The position numbers were made by a program, and so were the translations under genes. 64,000 nt of DNA, taken from Cryptomeria japonica (taxonomy: Eukaryota > Streptophyta > Pinopsida > Cupressales > Cupressaceae). The stretch lies in contig NC_081408.1 in assembly GCF_030272615.1 (NCBI RefSeq), positions 340,352,793 to 340,416,792 of the forward strand, written 5' to 3'. Under the pieces are notes generated by a model. The model ran no database searches and was not told the origin of the DNA. It worked only from the letters and a program-made list of their open reading frames with translations. Of the stretch, positions 1 to 11,400 are shown piece by piece. Numbering within the stretch: position 1 is the stretch's first letter; each line of letters begins with the position of its first letter.

Positions 1-415
1 CCCTCCCCCCTTCCTTCCTTCTCTCTCTCTCTCTTTGTCTCTTTGTCTCTCTCTCTCTTCCTCTCTCCCATTCTCCCTTCCTCCATTCCCCTTCTTCTCT
101 CCCTCTCTCCCTACCTCCCCCTTGCTCTCTCTCTCTCTCTCTCCCTCTCTCCCTCTCCCTCTTTCCCTCCCTCCCCACTCTCTCTCTTTCCCTCTTTCCC
201 TCTCTCTCCCTCACTCCCTCTCCCTCCTTTCCTCCCTCCCTCCCTTTCTCCCTCTCCCTCTCTTTCCTTCTCTCTCTTCTCTCTCTTCCTCTCCCTCCCC
301 CCTCCTTCTTCTCTCCCTCTCTGCATCCCTCCCTTCCACCCCCTCCTTCTCTCTCCCTCCCCCTCTCTCTCTCTCTCTCTCCCCCTCCCTCCCTCTCTCT
401 CTCCCTCCCACCATT
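1..415. repeat. Polypyrimidine CT/CCCT low-complexity tract
   Basis: Almost pure C and T on the plus strand for over 400 bases, built from imperfect CT, CCT and CCCT runs. All reading frames here are Ser/Leu/Pro or Arg/Glu/Gly repeats and are not genes. Long homopurine-homopyrimidine tracts can form triplex DNA; that is general knowledge and is not shown here. Confidence 0.97.
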
Positions 416-429
416 TTCCTTTATTAGTT

Positions 430-610
430 CACTGCCCTACCATAACTTTTTTAAGGCATAGGAGCACGTATGCGGTACTTATTACTTGTAAGCACATATG
501 GGGTACTAAGCCTATTAGTTTGATGCCCTACCATAACATTTTTTAAGGCTTAGGAGCGAGTATGTGCTGCTTATTAGTACAAAGTAGAAAAAAAATACCC
601 GCTGGGCTTG
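430..610. repeat. Two-copy tandem repeat, 91-bp period
   Basis: The string gccctaccataac occurs at 434 and again at 525. The following text (aaggc.taggagc..gtatg) repeats at the same spacing, giving two diverged 91-bp units directly after the CT tract. The 76-codon open frame at 562-792 starts inside the second unit and resembles nothing I recognise. Confidence 0.8.
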
Positions 611-1052
611 CCAACATTTTATGGACTAACAACGCGCACACGGTTATTAATATAGCACATATGGGGTACTTAGACATAGTTTTATTTGCCCAAGAGCCTC
701 AACAACCTCAAAAGACATTTTTGAGGTCGTTGAAGGCCCCATTGCAACTGTGTTTGCACTTCTATCACTTTTTTATACATAGAAGTAAGTGAATTGTTTG
801 TTTTTGCATAATTTTAAATGATTGAATTGTTGTTCTTATTAGTTTTGTCAATATTATTGTGATTGTTTAATATTTTGATTTAAAAAAATAATGATAAGAT
901 GTATATTTATGATTATTTGTTTGTTTATGAACTATTGTTTACATATATATGTAATATGATTCTATTTAGGACAACTGATATCCACCATGGGAAAGAACAA
1001 ATGAGGAACGATGGAACAACGAGAGACTAAAAATGAAAGACAAAGGTAGTGT
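611..1052. other. AT-rich spacer, no gene seen
   Basis: AT-rich sequence between the 91-bp repeat and the transposase-like gene. I see no coding signature that I can support. Confidence 0.6.
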
Positions 1053-2442
1053 ATGAAGAAATTATGTGACATAAGAATAATGGGAGAAGAAGGTATGTCA
1101 TCCTCAACATCTGAATTTGATTTACCAAATGAACACAATGCACCTAATGCAATTGAAGAAGAGACATTTCATTTACCGCATGAACCTAATAAAATTGAAG
1201 AAGATACCATATTGAATAATCAATTAAATGATGAACATGCACCTTCTCTATTTGATGAGTTGAATGTACATAATGCACCGATGTTAACACCTCCTAGAAT
1301 CATTCATAGAAAACCAAAGTATCTAATTGACATTGATGAGAATATACTATAGCCAATGCCCGATAAAATGAATGAACAAACTTGTAGGAGAATGGTTAAA
1401 ATAATATGGCAAAACTATTTTGAAAACTTAAATCAAACCGCAAGATGTCAATGAATTGTTCAAATGATTAAAAATTTGAATTTTAGAGAGACAATGATAA
1501 TTCTAGGCCTAAGATCATCTAAAAGTAACAGTTAAAGAACTATTGTGACAAATCTATTTGATGCATATGAAGCTATTGGTTCAAAATCACATACTAAAGA
1601 TTCTAATGCTACTCGACATGTCATTACATCAACCATAATGAGAAAGAAAATAAAAAAAGATCATTTGATAAGAAAAACAAGTAAGTCATTAAACGTTAGT
1701 AGAACAACATTAAGTAAAGTATTAAAGAGGTGGGGAAAAAAAGAGGAACCTAACAATAATTCTCTTTGGGCATTCTCGGGTAGACTACCATGCAAAGACA
1801 CAGTTGTTGTTGATGCACTAAGAACATTAATTGAAAAGTTCATGCATGACAACACAAGAGTTTCGCCCAACCAAAGAGATGTTGTTAGAAGGCAAATCAG
1901 GTCTACAAATCGTGAGCCACATGCCAAACACTATTTGGTCACGACTCAAACTAAATTTTATGAAACATTCATTCAAACGTTTCCTCAAATAAGAATTTCT
2001 TAAAGATTTTTTGAAATGATAAAACCTTTTTAGATTAATATTAATCATGTACGCGCCATGTGTTGTTGTAGGATGCATATTGAATTTTGCATACACTGAT
2101 ATTTTTCGTCATATTTGTTCTACTTTGCACACTAATGATGTTTTGCAAGAATGCAATATACAAGCACCTCCTAAGTCGGTAAGAGAATTTATTTCAAGTG
2201 TGCTATGTAATAGACATTATGGTTGCATTTATTATAAGATGCCTTGTTTGGAAGGGTTTTCTACTATATGTGGTGGTTTGCAATATTTACCAAGATGCAT
2301 ACATTTGGAGAGCACACATGAAATTGGTAGGAAACTAGTTTCTTTTGGAAAATACAAGACAATCACATATGGAGTTAAAGATATAAAAGATTTGAAGAGA
2401 TGTGAGCTAGTGAAAAATGATATTTTATCATCTTCATCTTAG
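1053..2442 (+). pseudogene. Decayed helix-turn-helix transposase-like gene
   Basis: Three open stretches (1053-1352, 1545-2003, 2047-2442) form one broken protein of roughly 440 residues. The first is acidic. The second has a helix-turn-helix-like stretch (SLNVSRTTLSKVLKRWGKK) followed by a basic region. The third has paired cysteines (YYKMPCLEG, then STICGG, then a further Cys-Ile-His) that look like a zinc-binding module. The frame of the second stretch continues past its stop at 2001 for about 25 codons, and a frameshift near 2085 leads into the third. Several stops stand where a glutamine codon is the simplest ancestor. The arrangement resembles plant and moss proteins of transposon origin, but I cannot name the superfamily. 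No terminal inverted repeats were found. It is certainly non-functional. Confidence 0.55.
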
Positions 2443-3030
2443 ACTTAAAAATATATCTATCATTGTACTAATTGGACTGAAATTTCATAACTTTTTAGTT
2501 GTGCAAGTTTGAATTTTGAAGTTGCAACATATGCAAAGAAAAAATGTCATTGTAGAACTGAAAAATCTTGGCCAAAATTAAATTTCTACTTATACCGCTA
2601 GCTAGTAGTGTCTTTCAAAAGGTCACCAACGTGGTAGGAGACCAAATCCTACTCACAATCTCCCTTGAGTACACTTGTAGTAACTCAAATGGACTTCTTT
2701 AAATTCTAAAAAAAAAGAGGTAACAATATAAACAATATAATTTTTAGACTCCTTAAGATCCCATGGAATCAGAGAGTTTTTAAGTGGCAAATCTTTGCCA
2801 AGGAAATGAGGAATAGTCTGGAGCAACATCATCGGTCAAATCGCCCAGAATTTTAGGGTTAATGGTACACTATATTCTAGCTTCGCCATTGACCACACCA
2901 TTCAACGTGCATGCCTGTAATATTCATATGGAATCACTCGGACGTGGGTATTAGATCACCTCTGTTATTCGCCAACAATAGTAAAACAACCACGTACCCA
3001 GGATCTAATTCACCAATGCTAAATTACATG
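2443..3030. other. Non-coding spacer
   Basis: No open frame, repeat or RNA gene that I can support between the transposase-like remnant and the 88-bp repeat array. Confidence 0.6.
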
Positions 3031-3235
3031 TTCATTGCACACGTCGACAAAATTCACCAATATCAATTAAAACATTATAAGCATTCAAGGACCCATTTTG
3101 CCCTGCTTAAATTAAATTTTCATTGCACACATCGGCAAAATTCACCAATATCAATTAAAATATTATAAGCATTTGAGGACCCATTTCGCCTCGCTTAAAT
3201 TAAATGTTCATTGTACACATTGGCCAAATTCACCA
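3031..3235. repeat. 88-bp tandem repeat, about 2.3 copies
   Basis: The string ttcattg.acac starts at 3031, 3119 and 3207, exactly 88 bp apart. Units share the text ttcaccaatatcaatt, the text ggacccattt and the end cttaaattaaat. The third unit breaks off after about 30 bp. Units differ by scattered substitutions, including at CpG sites. Confidence 0.93.
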
Positions 3236-3537
3236 AAAAAATAATCATGGGTTGATATAAATACACTCTTTGACTTTCTTACAATTTGTTCATGTCTGAT
3301 TAGTAAATTTGGGAGTTCTTGATTCGTATTCCACAATTTGAGTTGGAGCATTGAAGTTCATTGTAGGGTAGAGGGTTAAAGTTAGAATCCTGCAACATAG
3401 GCCCATGCATTCCCGATTCCTGATTTAGAGAATTGAGAAGGCATAAAGGTGAGTAATCATTTCTTCATACTTGATATTATTAATTTTAACTTTTAATTTG
3501 TAGTGAGAGGTCAAGACTCAAGTTGTCATAGTCAAAC

Positions 3538-3725
3538 ATGGGTGAGACTCCTTAGGGTGGTGAAGGGATTGAGATGTCAGACAAGGGTGAGACTGAGACT
3601 TCTCAGGGTGGTTAAGGGATTGAGATGTCAGACAAGGGTGAGACTAAGACTCCTCAGGGTGGTGAAGGGATTGAGATGTTAGACAATGGTAAGACTCCTC
3701 AAGGTGGTGAAATTGAAGGGATTGG
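3538..3725 (+). repeat. 51-bp repeat at the 5' end of the hAT gene
   Basis: The text atgtcagacaagggtgagac starts at 3574 and 3625 (51 bp). Shorter relatives begin near 3538 and 3676. Because 51 is divisible by three, the repeat encodes a repeated Gly-Glu-Thr-Pro-Gln-Gly-Gly segment in frame. Two units carry a stop, so the start of the ancestral protein is uncertain. Confidence 0.85.
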
Positions 3726-6403
3726 GAGGCCATCAAAATACCCAAAACATAAACTTAAATATACTACCATAAAGTTTCTCTTTGGAATTGGCAAAGTTTC
3801 TAGTCCATCAACTTCTGTAGTTACAGAAGCCATTCACAGTAGCTCACCACCACCACAAGGTGGGATTTTCATTGAGTTAAATGCATCAAATGTGGATGAC
3901 AATACTGACACGGCAACAAATGTTCTAAGGGATACACACAATGAGATAATTCACTCGGATGCAAATGTTAGTACTGAAGATGATGTTGGTAGGAAGAAAA
4001 GAAAAAGGAAAGTAAAACTGGGGTGAGAGTGGGAGATGAGAAGGATTTTTAAGATTGATTGGGTAGAAAAGTACCCATTCATTGAACTAGTCCCAAACAA
4101 TGATGAACAACCAACAAAATGTAGGTGTAAGATTTGTAGCTAGAGAACTAAAAGAGAGAAGAAGATGCAGCTAAAGCTTGACTCCATAGAAAAGATATTG
4201 GTAAGGTTTATGAAAAATAAATCATAGATGGAAAGGAAACACCAGTAGTAAGATGGAAATCAAAGGAAGAATGTCTTCATGTTAAGTATGCTACGGAATA
4301 TGATGAGCATAACCACAAAATGACACTGATTGGTAATAGTGGATTTGGAAATACAATCAAGGCTGGGCTTGAACATGCAGTGAAAGATGCAAACCTGGCA
4401 AAAAGACTGTTCAAATGAGTGTTATTTTTCATATTCTGTTGAGAGGGCGTCCTATGAAAAATTTCCCAAAATTTAATAATTTATTATCTTTTTTGAATGT
4501 TCCTCACTATCCTATGTCACATTGGTCAATAAACGCTAGATGGGAAATGGAAAACTGTCTCACTAAGGTAGAAAAGCAAAATTTACAAGAGAGTATAAAA
4601 GAGTCAAATTTCATTTCATTATCCATAGATGAAGTTACTGCGGTAGATAACACTGCTTGGGTTTGTATGCATGTGTATACCGTAAAAGAACATGTCCACC
4701 GAGCTCATCTACTCTATTTCATAAAATGAGGGGCAATTCAACAACAAAAAATTATATTTGGAAGTTAAGAAAGATTTGAATGAAATTGCTAGTATGGATG
4801 ACTTAACAATTGCCAAGAAGTTGGTGTGTGTTGGAGCTGATGGAGTTGCAGTAATGCAAGGTTAAAGGATCGGTCTTTGCACAAGATTACAAACTAGTAT
4901 TGCACCATACATTGTTGGCATTCACTGCATGGCCCATCGAATGAATTTAGCATATAGAATTGTAAGTAATTTCCCGACAGTGTCAAAAGTTGAAGATCTG
5001 GTCCACGAGCTCCACTCATACTTCTGCCGAAATCCTAAAAATTTTGCAAAATTTCATATTTTTTCTGAGGGAGTAATGGGAGAAAACAAGCTTCTCAGGG
5101 ATGTTGAGACCAGATCGATCTCCTTGCATGGACCAGCGGAATGAGTTCTAACATAATATCAATCCTTGATCAGACTAATGTATGACCAATGCCTCATAGT
5201 AAGCAAAGCTCCTAATCTCCTACATAAGTTAAGTGATATAAAGACTGATAACTTTAGCTAGTCTTCTCCCCATGCTGGATTCAATGAACAAACTTGTTAA
5301 GAAAGCCCAAGATAGAACTATGTATATCAATGAGTATAGCACTTTATGTAAAGTGACATGCTTGAGCTTGGATGGTCTATATTCAGATCTAACAAGGTGA
5401 AGCGCAAATTTTTTTAGGTGGCAGATAATTACAGATTTGAATCATGCTGAATTTTTTTTATATTTCAATACAAAAATGGAGTTATGTGTCTTTGTAAGAG
5501 GATTTTAGATACCAATGCACCAATCTAAGATGGGCAAGCGAGGTAGAGCACTACCAATTAAAAAGGAAGATTTTGATAGGATTGTTAAATCTGTTAGTGA
5601 TAATTTGAAGTCTATTGCATATGAACTATCAACTGAGATTCATGAAAGATTCCCTCGAGAAGAAATACTTGAAGCCATGGGTTGTGTGCATCCTCAATTT
5701 TGGCATTCAATTTGAGATAATCCAAATGATGCAAAGATATTTCATAAAAAAACTAGAGGAATTGATATTGACATTTATAAAAGATGCATATTGCAATGGA
5801 CAGCCAATAGAAGGAATTTTAAATTTAAATCATCTTAAAAAATAATGTAAACACTTTACATTGTTTATGAAACAATAGTTGGTTGACCTAGAGAATCCAT
5901 TTGAACCTAGATCAATCACAAGGCTTTGGAAAAGGATAGATCAAAGTGAAGCATTGCATACTGCAATACCAGAATATTTGAAACTTGTTGATTTATGTCA
6001 AACAAGGATATTAGGGTTGGTGGAAGATGGGAGAGTTTTTAGTGCATTAGGGCTTTTGAAATCAAAGATCAGAAACAAATTAGACAAAAATTTGGAAACT
6101 TGCTTGAGGTTGTTTGTAGCTCAGTATAATGATAGAGATTTTCAATATGATAGGGCACTAGAAATCTAGAATTCCATGCATGAAAGACGAGGGCTGTGCA
6201 ACACTTTAAAAGCTGGTGGTGCTACTGCTAGTGCTAGTGCTGAGATAAATGATGGATCGCAGACTCAGAGTCAGCATGAAGACAAAGAAATTTTTGAATA
6301 CCCAACTCAGAATGAAGATGAACCTATTAGTACTAGTCATTTTATGGATCTTGAGTCCATTTGGGATATAGAAGCCTCAGACGGAGTCACTGAAGTGAAT
6401 TAG
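3538..6403 (+). pseudogene. hAT-superfamily transposase pseudogene
   Basis: Remnant of a DNA-transposon transposase of about 800-900 residues. In order: repetitive N-terminus (3538-3725); BED-like zinc-finger region near 4037-4170 (the pair CRCKICS and a downstream lysine-rich segment); a stretch FISLSIDEVTAVDN near 4610-4650 typical of the catalytic-domain start; HCMAHRMNLAYRIVSNFP near 4924-4980; and the C-terminal dimerisation segment near 5920-6165, including VEDGRVFSALGLLKSKIRNKL without its first residues. The last piece is an acidic serine-rich tail ending at 6403. At least eight stops and several frameshifts interrupt it. The family call rests on the C-terminal segment and the His-rich block. 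I did not find terminal inverted repeats or an 8-bp target duplication. Confidence 0.8.
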
Positions 6404-6962
6404 CAGTCAGTTTATAGGTATTTATAATTATACTATAGTTCTTTAGTCATATTACAATTTCAATTTGCAATACTATAGTTGTCATTGATGATTTTTGATA
6501 TTGCATTCCTTGAATTTGTCAACCAGAATGGATACTTATTTCATATTTTTAATTGTGAATTTGAATTATTAGTAAACAATTAAAATTTATTTTTTGAATT
6601 ATGAGTAAACAATTGAATTATTAGTAAATTGGTTCCACTTTATGTTGAACATGAAATGCAACAATTTGTGTCACAAGATCCATAAAATGAATCATATTGC
6701 ATAACTGTTAGAACCTTTCTACTATTCTAAATTAAATTCTTAACATGATGTTCATGGCGATTAGGGTTTTGTGTTTGTTTTTTTGTCTTAGTTGGCTAGT
6801 AAACCAAAGTTGTTGTGCATTGAAAGTCTGAGTTGTCCTCTCTTTATTTGTCCATGTGAATGTCAAGTGTGGTCAAAGGGTTGGTGAGACAATGAGACAT
6901 GTTTAATGTTTCATCTCTAACTCACAGATGAATTTCATGTTTAACAATTTAAGTGGTGAGTT
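6404..6962. other. AT-rich spacer downstream of the hAT remnant
   Basis: AT-rich DNA with short direct repeats of ttattagtaaa-type text near 6540-6640. It may be the 3' untranslated part of the hAT element. No gene seen. Confidence 0.5.
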
Positions 6963-8190
6963 AACGAGTGTTGGTTTGGGTTTAAATCGCGAGGTCTCTA
7001 GTTTTTTGAGTGTTAGCACTTTATGTTAGCGAGCTGGAGATTGTTAATGAAATTGCTTTGGTCGTGAGGTCTCGAATTAGTTTGATGCCATGCATTATAG
7101 CCGTGAGAGTTAGAGAGTAAGTCATTAATGCTTTGTCTGCCACTACTCGCGCCTGTTTATGATGGTAATTAACATAAAACATTGATTTTTGTTGGTACTC
7201 GCTAGGTCGCTATGGTCAAGAGATAAATAGTTTTAAGATTTTATGGTTATCGCTAGCATGCAGGTCCTTTATCATCAATTCAGTTTAAGTCACGAGTTTG
7301 TGAGTACTGAGAGATTTTAGTTGTCGCTACCTCGCAAAATGTTTTGCACTTGACCATTTTATGTTGTGAGGTTGTGACTGGGTGTGATTTTATGCTATCG
7401 CAAGGTCGCGAGGTGTTCCCGGTTAAGTCATTTTAATTGGTGATCATGCGATGTGGTTGGTATCACAAATTAGTTGGTTTTGTCGCTTGCTTGCATGTTT
7501 TGAAGTTATTTAGCATTTTATGTTGCGATTTGACGACATGTAAGTTTTGGTCTAATTTTGTGGTCATCGCATGCTCACGGGTTTGTAAGTCTTAAGTCAA
7601 AAAGTGTTGCAAGCATGCAATGGTGGTTAAGTGTCTTGTTGTCATGGGATCGCAAGGGTTTAAGTCAAGTTAAGTTTTGAGTTGTGAGCTTGTGATGAAA
7701 TAAGTTGTTTTGTTAGATTTATAGTGGTCGCCAGCTCACAGGTAAAGAAAGAATATTACAAATGTTGTTGCGAGGTTGTGACTGAAGGGCTTGATGAAGA
7801 TCAATGGCTGTTGCTCACTCATGAGATTCTTTGAGGATTCGTAAAAGGGGTTGCGAGCTTGTGATTAAGAGGATTTGGTAGCGTTGTTGCTAACTCACCG
7901 ATTACTTTCCAAATTGTTATAACCAATTGCGAGTGTGCAATTAAAGATGGGGATTGACATGTGGACTTGTTTTCTAGGTTCTGTAAAAGTATTGCGAGCA
8001 TGCGATGGTGGTTAAGTGTCTTGTTGTCCCGGGATCACAAGGGTTTAAGTCAAGTTAAGTTTCGAGTTGCGAGCTTGCGATGAAATAAGTTGTTTTGTTA
8101 GATTTTTAGTGGTTGCTAGCTCGCAGGTAAGGAAAGAATATTACAAATGTTGTTGCGAGGTTGCGATTGAAGGGCTTGATGCAGATAAAT
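6963..8190. repeat. CpG-rich region built from a GCGAG-type motif
   Basis: Variants of a palindrome-like motif (gcgag followed by c/g, t/a, then cgcga or its decayed forms tgtga and gcaag) recur every 30-70 bp across the region, for example near 6990, 7075, 7205, 7320, 7400, 7860 and 8075. CpG-bearing and TpG/CpA forms of the same motif coexist, as expected for methylated repeats. About 160 bp at the left edge (6963-7124) matches 14082-14240 in direct orientation. This raises the possibility that the two regions are old long terminal repeats around the gene at 8480-12079; I could not find clean LTR ends. Confidence 0.6.
7606..8185. repeat. 385-bp-spaced direct repeat, 195-bp arms
   Basis: Positions 7606-7800 and 7991-8185 align without visible gaps at an offset of 385. 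Most differences are C to T or G to A: the first copy reads tttgagttgtgagcttgtga where the second reads ttcgagttgcgagcttgcga. The first copy has lost CpGs that the second keeps. Confidence 0.92.
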
Positions 8191-8479
8191 GACATGAATT
8201 CAAATTTCGCTCGAGTACTTCAGCTCTGAATTAATGCCACAGTAGCTAGTTGAAGTTTATGCACATTACAAGTGTGGCAATTAATGAGACTTGAGAGAAG
8301 CGGCGGTACCCAAATACCATAAATTGCATGATCGAGCTGAGATTTCAAAAATAATTGCATTAATGCATTCCACCTTTGAGGTAATCCAGTGAATTGAGCT
8401 CTGCAACAACGTTGGAGAATTCAGTGTTGGGTGTGGGAAAATTTTAGAAAATTGGTTAAGTTTTTCTCCTATAGCTAAA
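8191..8479. other. Leader of the unnamed large gene
   Basis: About 290 bp between the GCGAG region and the first ATG at 8480. No primer-binding site or other element signal that I can defend. The minus-strand open frames overlapping 8281-8691 are antisense shadows of the gene. Confidence 0.4.
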
Positions 8480-11400
8480 ATGAGCAAGGCAACAAGTGGA
8501 ATTGGAGGTTCCAAGCCCAAGGCCACGACAAGTGGAGGACTTGGAGTTTCTAAGCCCAAGGCCACTGAGGAAAAGAGGGTTAAGAAATGCAAAGAAGAAT
8601 TTGTAGATTTGCTGCCAGGGACTTCTATTGCTTTGAATACAAATGATTTGGCATGGAAACATTTATGGAGCCAATGCAGAAACCCAACCATGCTTCATAT
8701 GACTGGTTGTGCTCTATTTCATTATTTCTGGAATAATAGGGTTAAGGGTATCCAAATGTCAAACCCTTGGGATTTAAATATGGCAAAGTTAATTGTGCTC
8801 GATGTGTATGTTGATGTGGATTTGATCAAAGAGTTGGCCAAACGCTATTGCCCAATATCTAGGGTAATTAGAAGAAAGAACCAGTCTGCCCTAGTTTCAA
8901 TTAATAGAGATAGCTTTGTTGAAGATTTCTAGATTACTGATGCTGCATGTACAGATATAGATTTGGAGAAGATTGCAGAGGATTATGACAAATACAAAGG
9001 TGTTGTCAAGAAACATACAATGCCTAGATACATGCCTAGGGTGAATAGGAAACTAGTTATAATTCCAGATAGTATCCAACCACCATTTGACATCACACCT
9101 TTCCACCATTATATGCATTGTATAGTCTATGGATTATGCAGTGTTGGGTTTTGATGGAGATTCGACAATGTTAGCTGAATTACTAATGATGGCTATGGAC
9201 ATTCAACACCCAGATGTTAACAAAGATTATGATTATGTGGGATATGTGGTTCAACACATTCATAATGCTCTAGTTGAAATTCAGAGTGGTGCACCCTGTC
9301 CTACATTCAAGCATTATTCATTGCTGATGCATTTAATCTTGTTCTTTAATGTTGAGTTCATGGATAAAGAATTGGAGCTTTTCAGAGAAGAATTGGGTGT
9401 TTTAATGCCAATACAAAGATGTACCCAGGTTTGGGACAGTAGTTCTCCCCATTCTTCTTTCCTTTTCTTTGAAAATTGGATTGTTTTGCCAATTATGGAA
9501 ATGCTAGGAATAAACAGGGAAAGAATGTCAATTAATGTTAGGAGAGTTTTGAGACCTTACCAGTATGTTCTAAACTGGTCTATTTCATATAATTGGGGGG
9601 AGTTTTTCTTTTTTGATAACTTTACTATGATCAGAGTCTATGGGCTTCCTCGGCCTCCCCATATTTTACCAAAATTTATTCCAATTACGATTGCTTTTAT
9701 GGAGTTTATTTGGCAATTGACCCTAGTTGAAAAATAATACCTTGAGAAACATAGGAAGGGTTCTCTTCTTCCTAGGCTTTGGGTTGCATCCAATTTTACC
9801 ATTGGTAGGAGTTCCTTTGATGAAGTAAACAATTTCCTTAAATAGTATAGGTTGGTTAATGTTGTGTCTAGATTTTGTGATCCTAAACAATTTATAAAAT
9901 GTGCATTACCAAAAATGACACCTTGGGCCACAATAAAGGACCACGAACCATTGGATGATGAAGATGTGGTTAAAAATTTTCTGAGAAAAGAGGAAGTACA
10001 AGAAGGGAGAAGAAAATGGAAAAAATTGGTGAGAGTTGAAGCAGAATTGAAGGCTATTGACCCTATTTTCTCAGGTTTTTGACCTGATAACCCGTACCTA
10101 GAGAGGATTGACAAAATGTTAAGTTTATATGAAACTCTAATGTAAAAAATGCCTCAAATTCTAGAAGTGGCTGCTCAGAAGCAAGACCCCCAAGATGGAC
10201 ATTCTTCACATGGCAAGAGGCCACTTAGTGTGTATGTTGATGATGTAGAGAGTGGGGATGAAGTTGAATCTACCTGAGTGCCACCGGCAAAGAAACAAAA
10301 AACCAAAGAGGTTAGTACAATTATGAGGAGAGACCCTACTAGAGAAATTGTTATATAACAAGGACAATACTTTCATCAAATAAGGACAAATCTTAGAGAA
10401 GCAGGGCATAATGAAGAACAGGGAGAAACAAATGAAGCCCTTTCTCAAGGCTTTGATGAGCGTGTGATGTTGTCAAATGAGTTCATGAAATATGATGACT
10501 TTATTAAGTCAAATGAATTTAAAAGTTTTTTGAAAAGGTTGAAACAAAATCAATTAAGACAAAATCTGATCATAGAGGAAGGAAATGTAGGAAAGAAAGA
10601 GGAGATCATCAAGGCACTGTAGGAATATGACCCTGACAGGGAGCAAATATCTGTGGAACAGGCAAGACAATTGATTAAGAGTACTGGTATGATTATGATG
10701 CTAGATTGGGATATCCAGTCTATTTTTATTATTGATTAGATTAGGAAGCAAGAGCACCCAATGTTTAAAACTGAATTTGAAATTGGAGATTTAATAAGAG
10801 GATCAGGATTTAATTCTTAGTCAAAGACACTTGCGGCTTGGTCTTTGGCCCTTTCCACTCAAAATCCCCACCTTCTAAATATCCAAGTAGAAAAGAAAGC
10901 TGACAGAATGATCTGGAATTTGCAGAACACAACTAACACGGAGATCACCTCATTTTTTACTCAAGTTTCTTTCATGAATTTATCCAAAATAGAGAATTTG
11001 TCAAGAAGATACACAGAAACATATAGCCAATTGATTGCATTATCTAAAAAATATGAAGAGACACTGATGAAGAAGGGGGCTCTGGAGGAAGAGTTAGTGG
11101 AGTTGAAAGAAAAAATTTCAAATGAGCCCCCTCCAATATAGATTACAGAACAAGTACAAGAAATACCAGCTAATGTGACAACAAAAATGGAGGAATACAC
11201 AGAGAAAATTGAAAAGATTGAAAAGGAACAAAATGTCAAGGCTATCTCTATGATGTCAAGAATTCTAAAATATGAGATTAATGTATTGAAAGGAAAATTG
11301 ATGGTAGTGCATGATTCACACATTTCTTTGAAAGAGGCAAGTAAAACATCCTCTCAGGTTGTCACTTGTCTTGGACCTTTGTTCAATGTTTGGTTAGGAA

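Noticed and set aside
35-546. Open frames of 67-167 codons in the CT tract, both strands
   Set aside because: Pure Ser/Leu/Pro or Arg/Glu/Gly low-complexity readings of a microsatellite.
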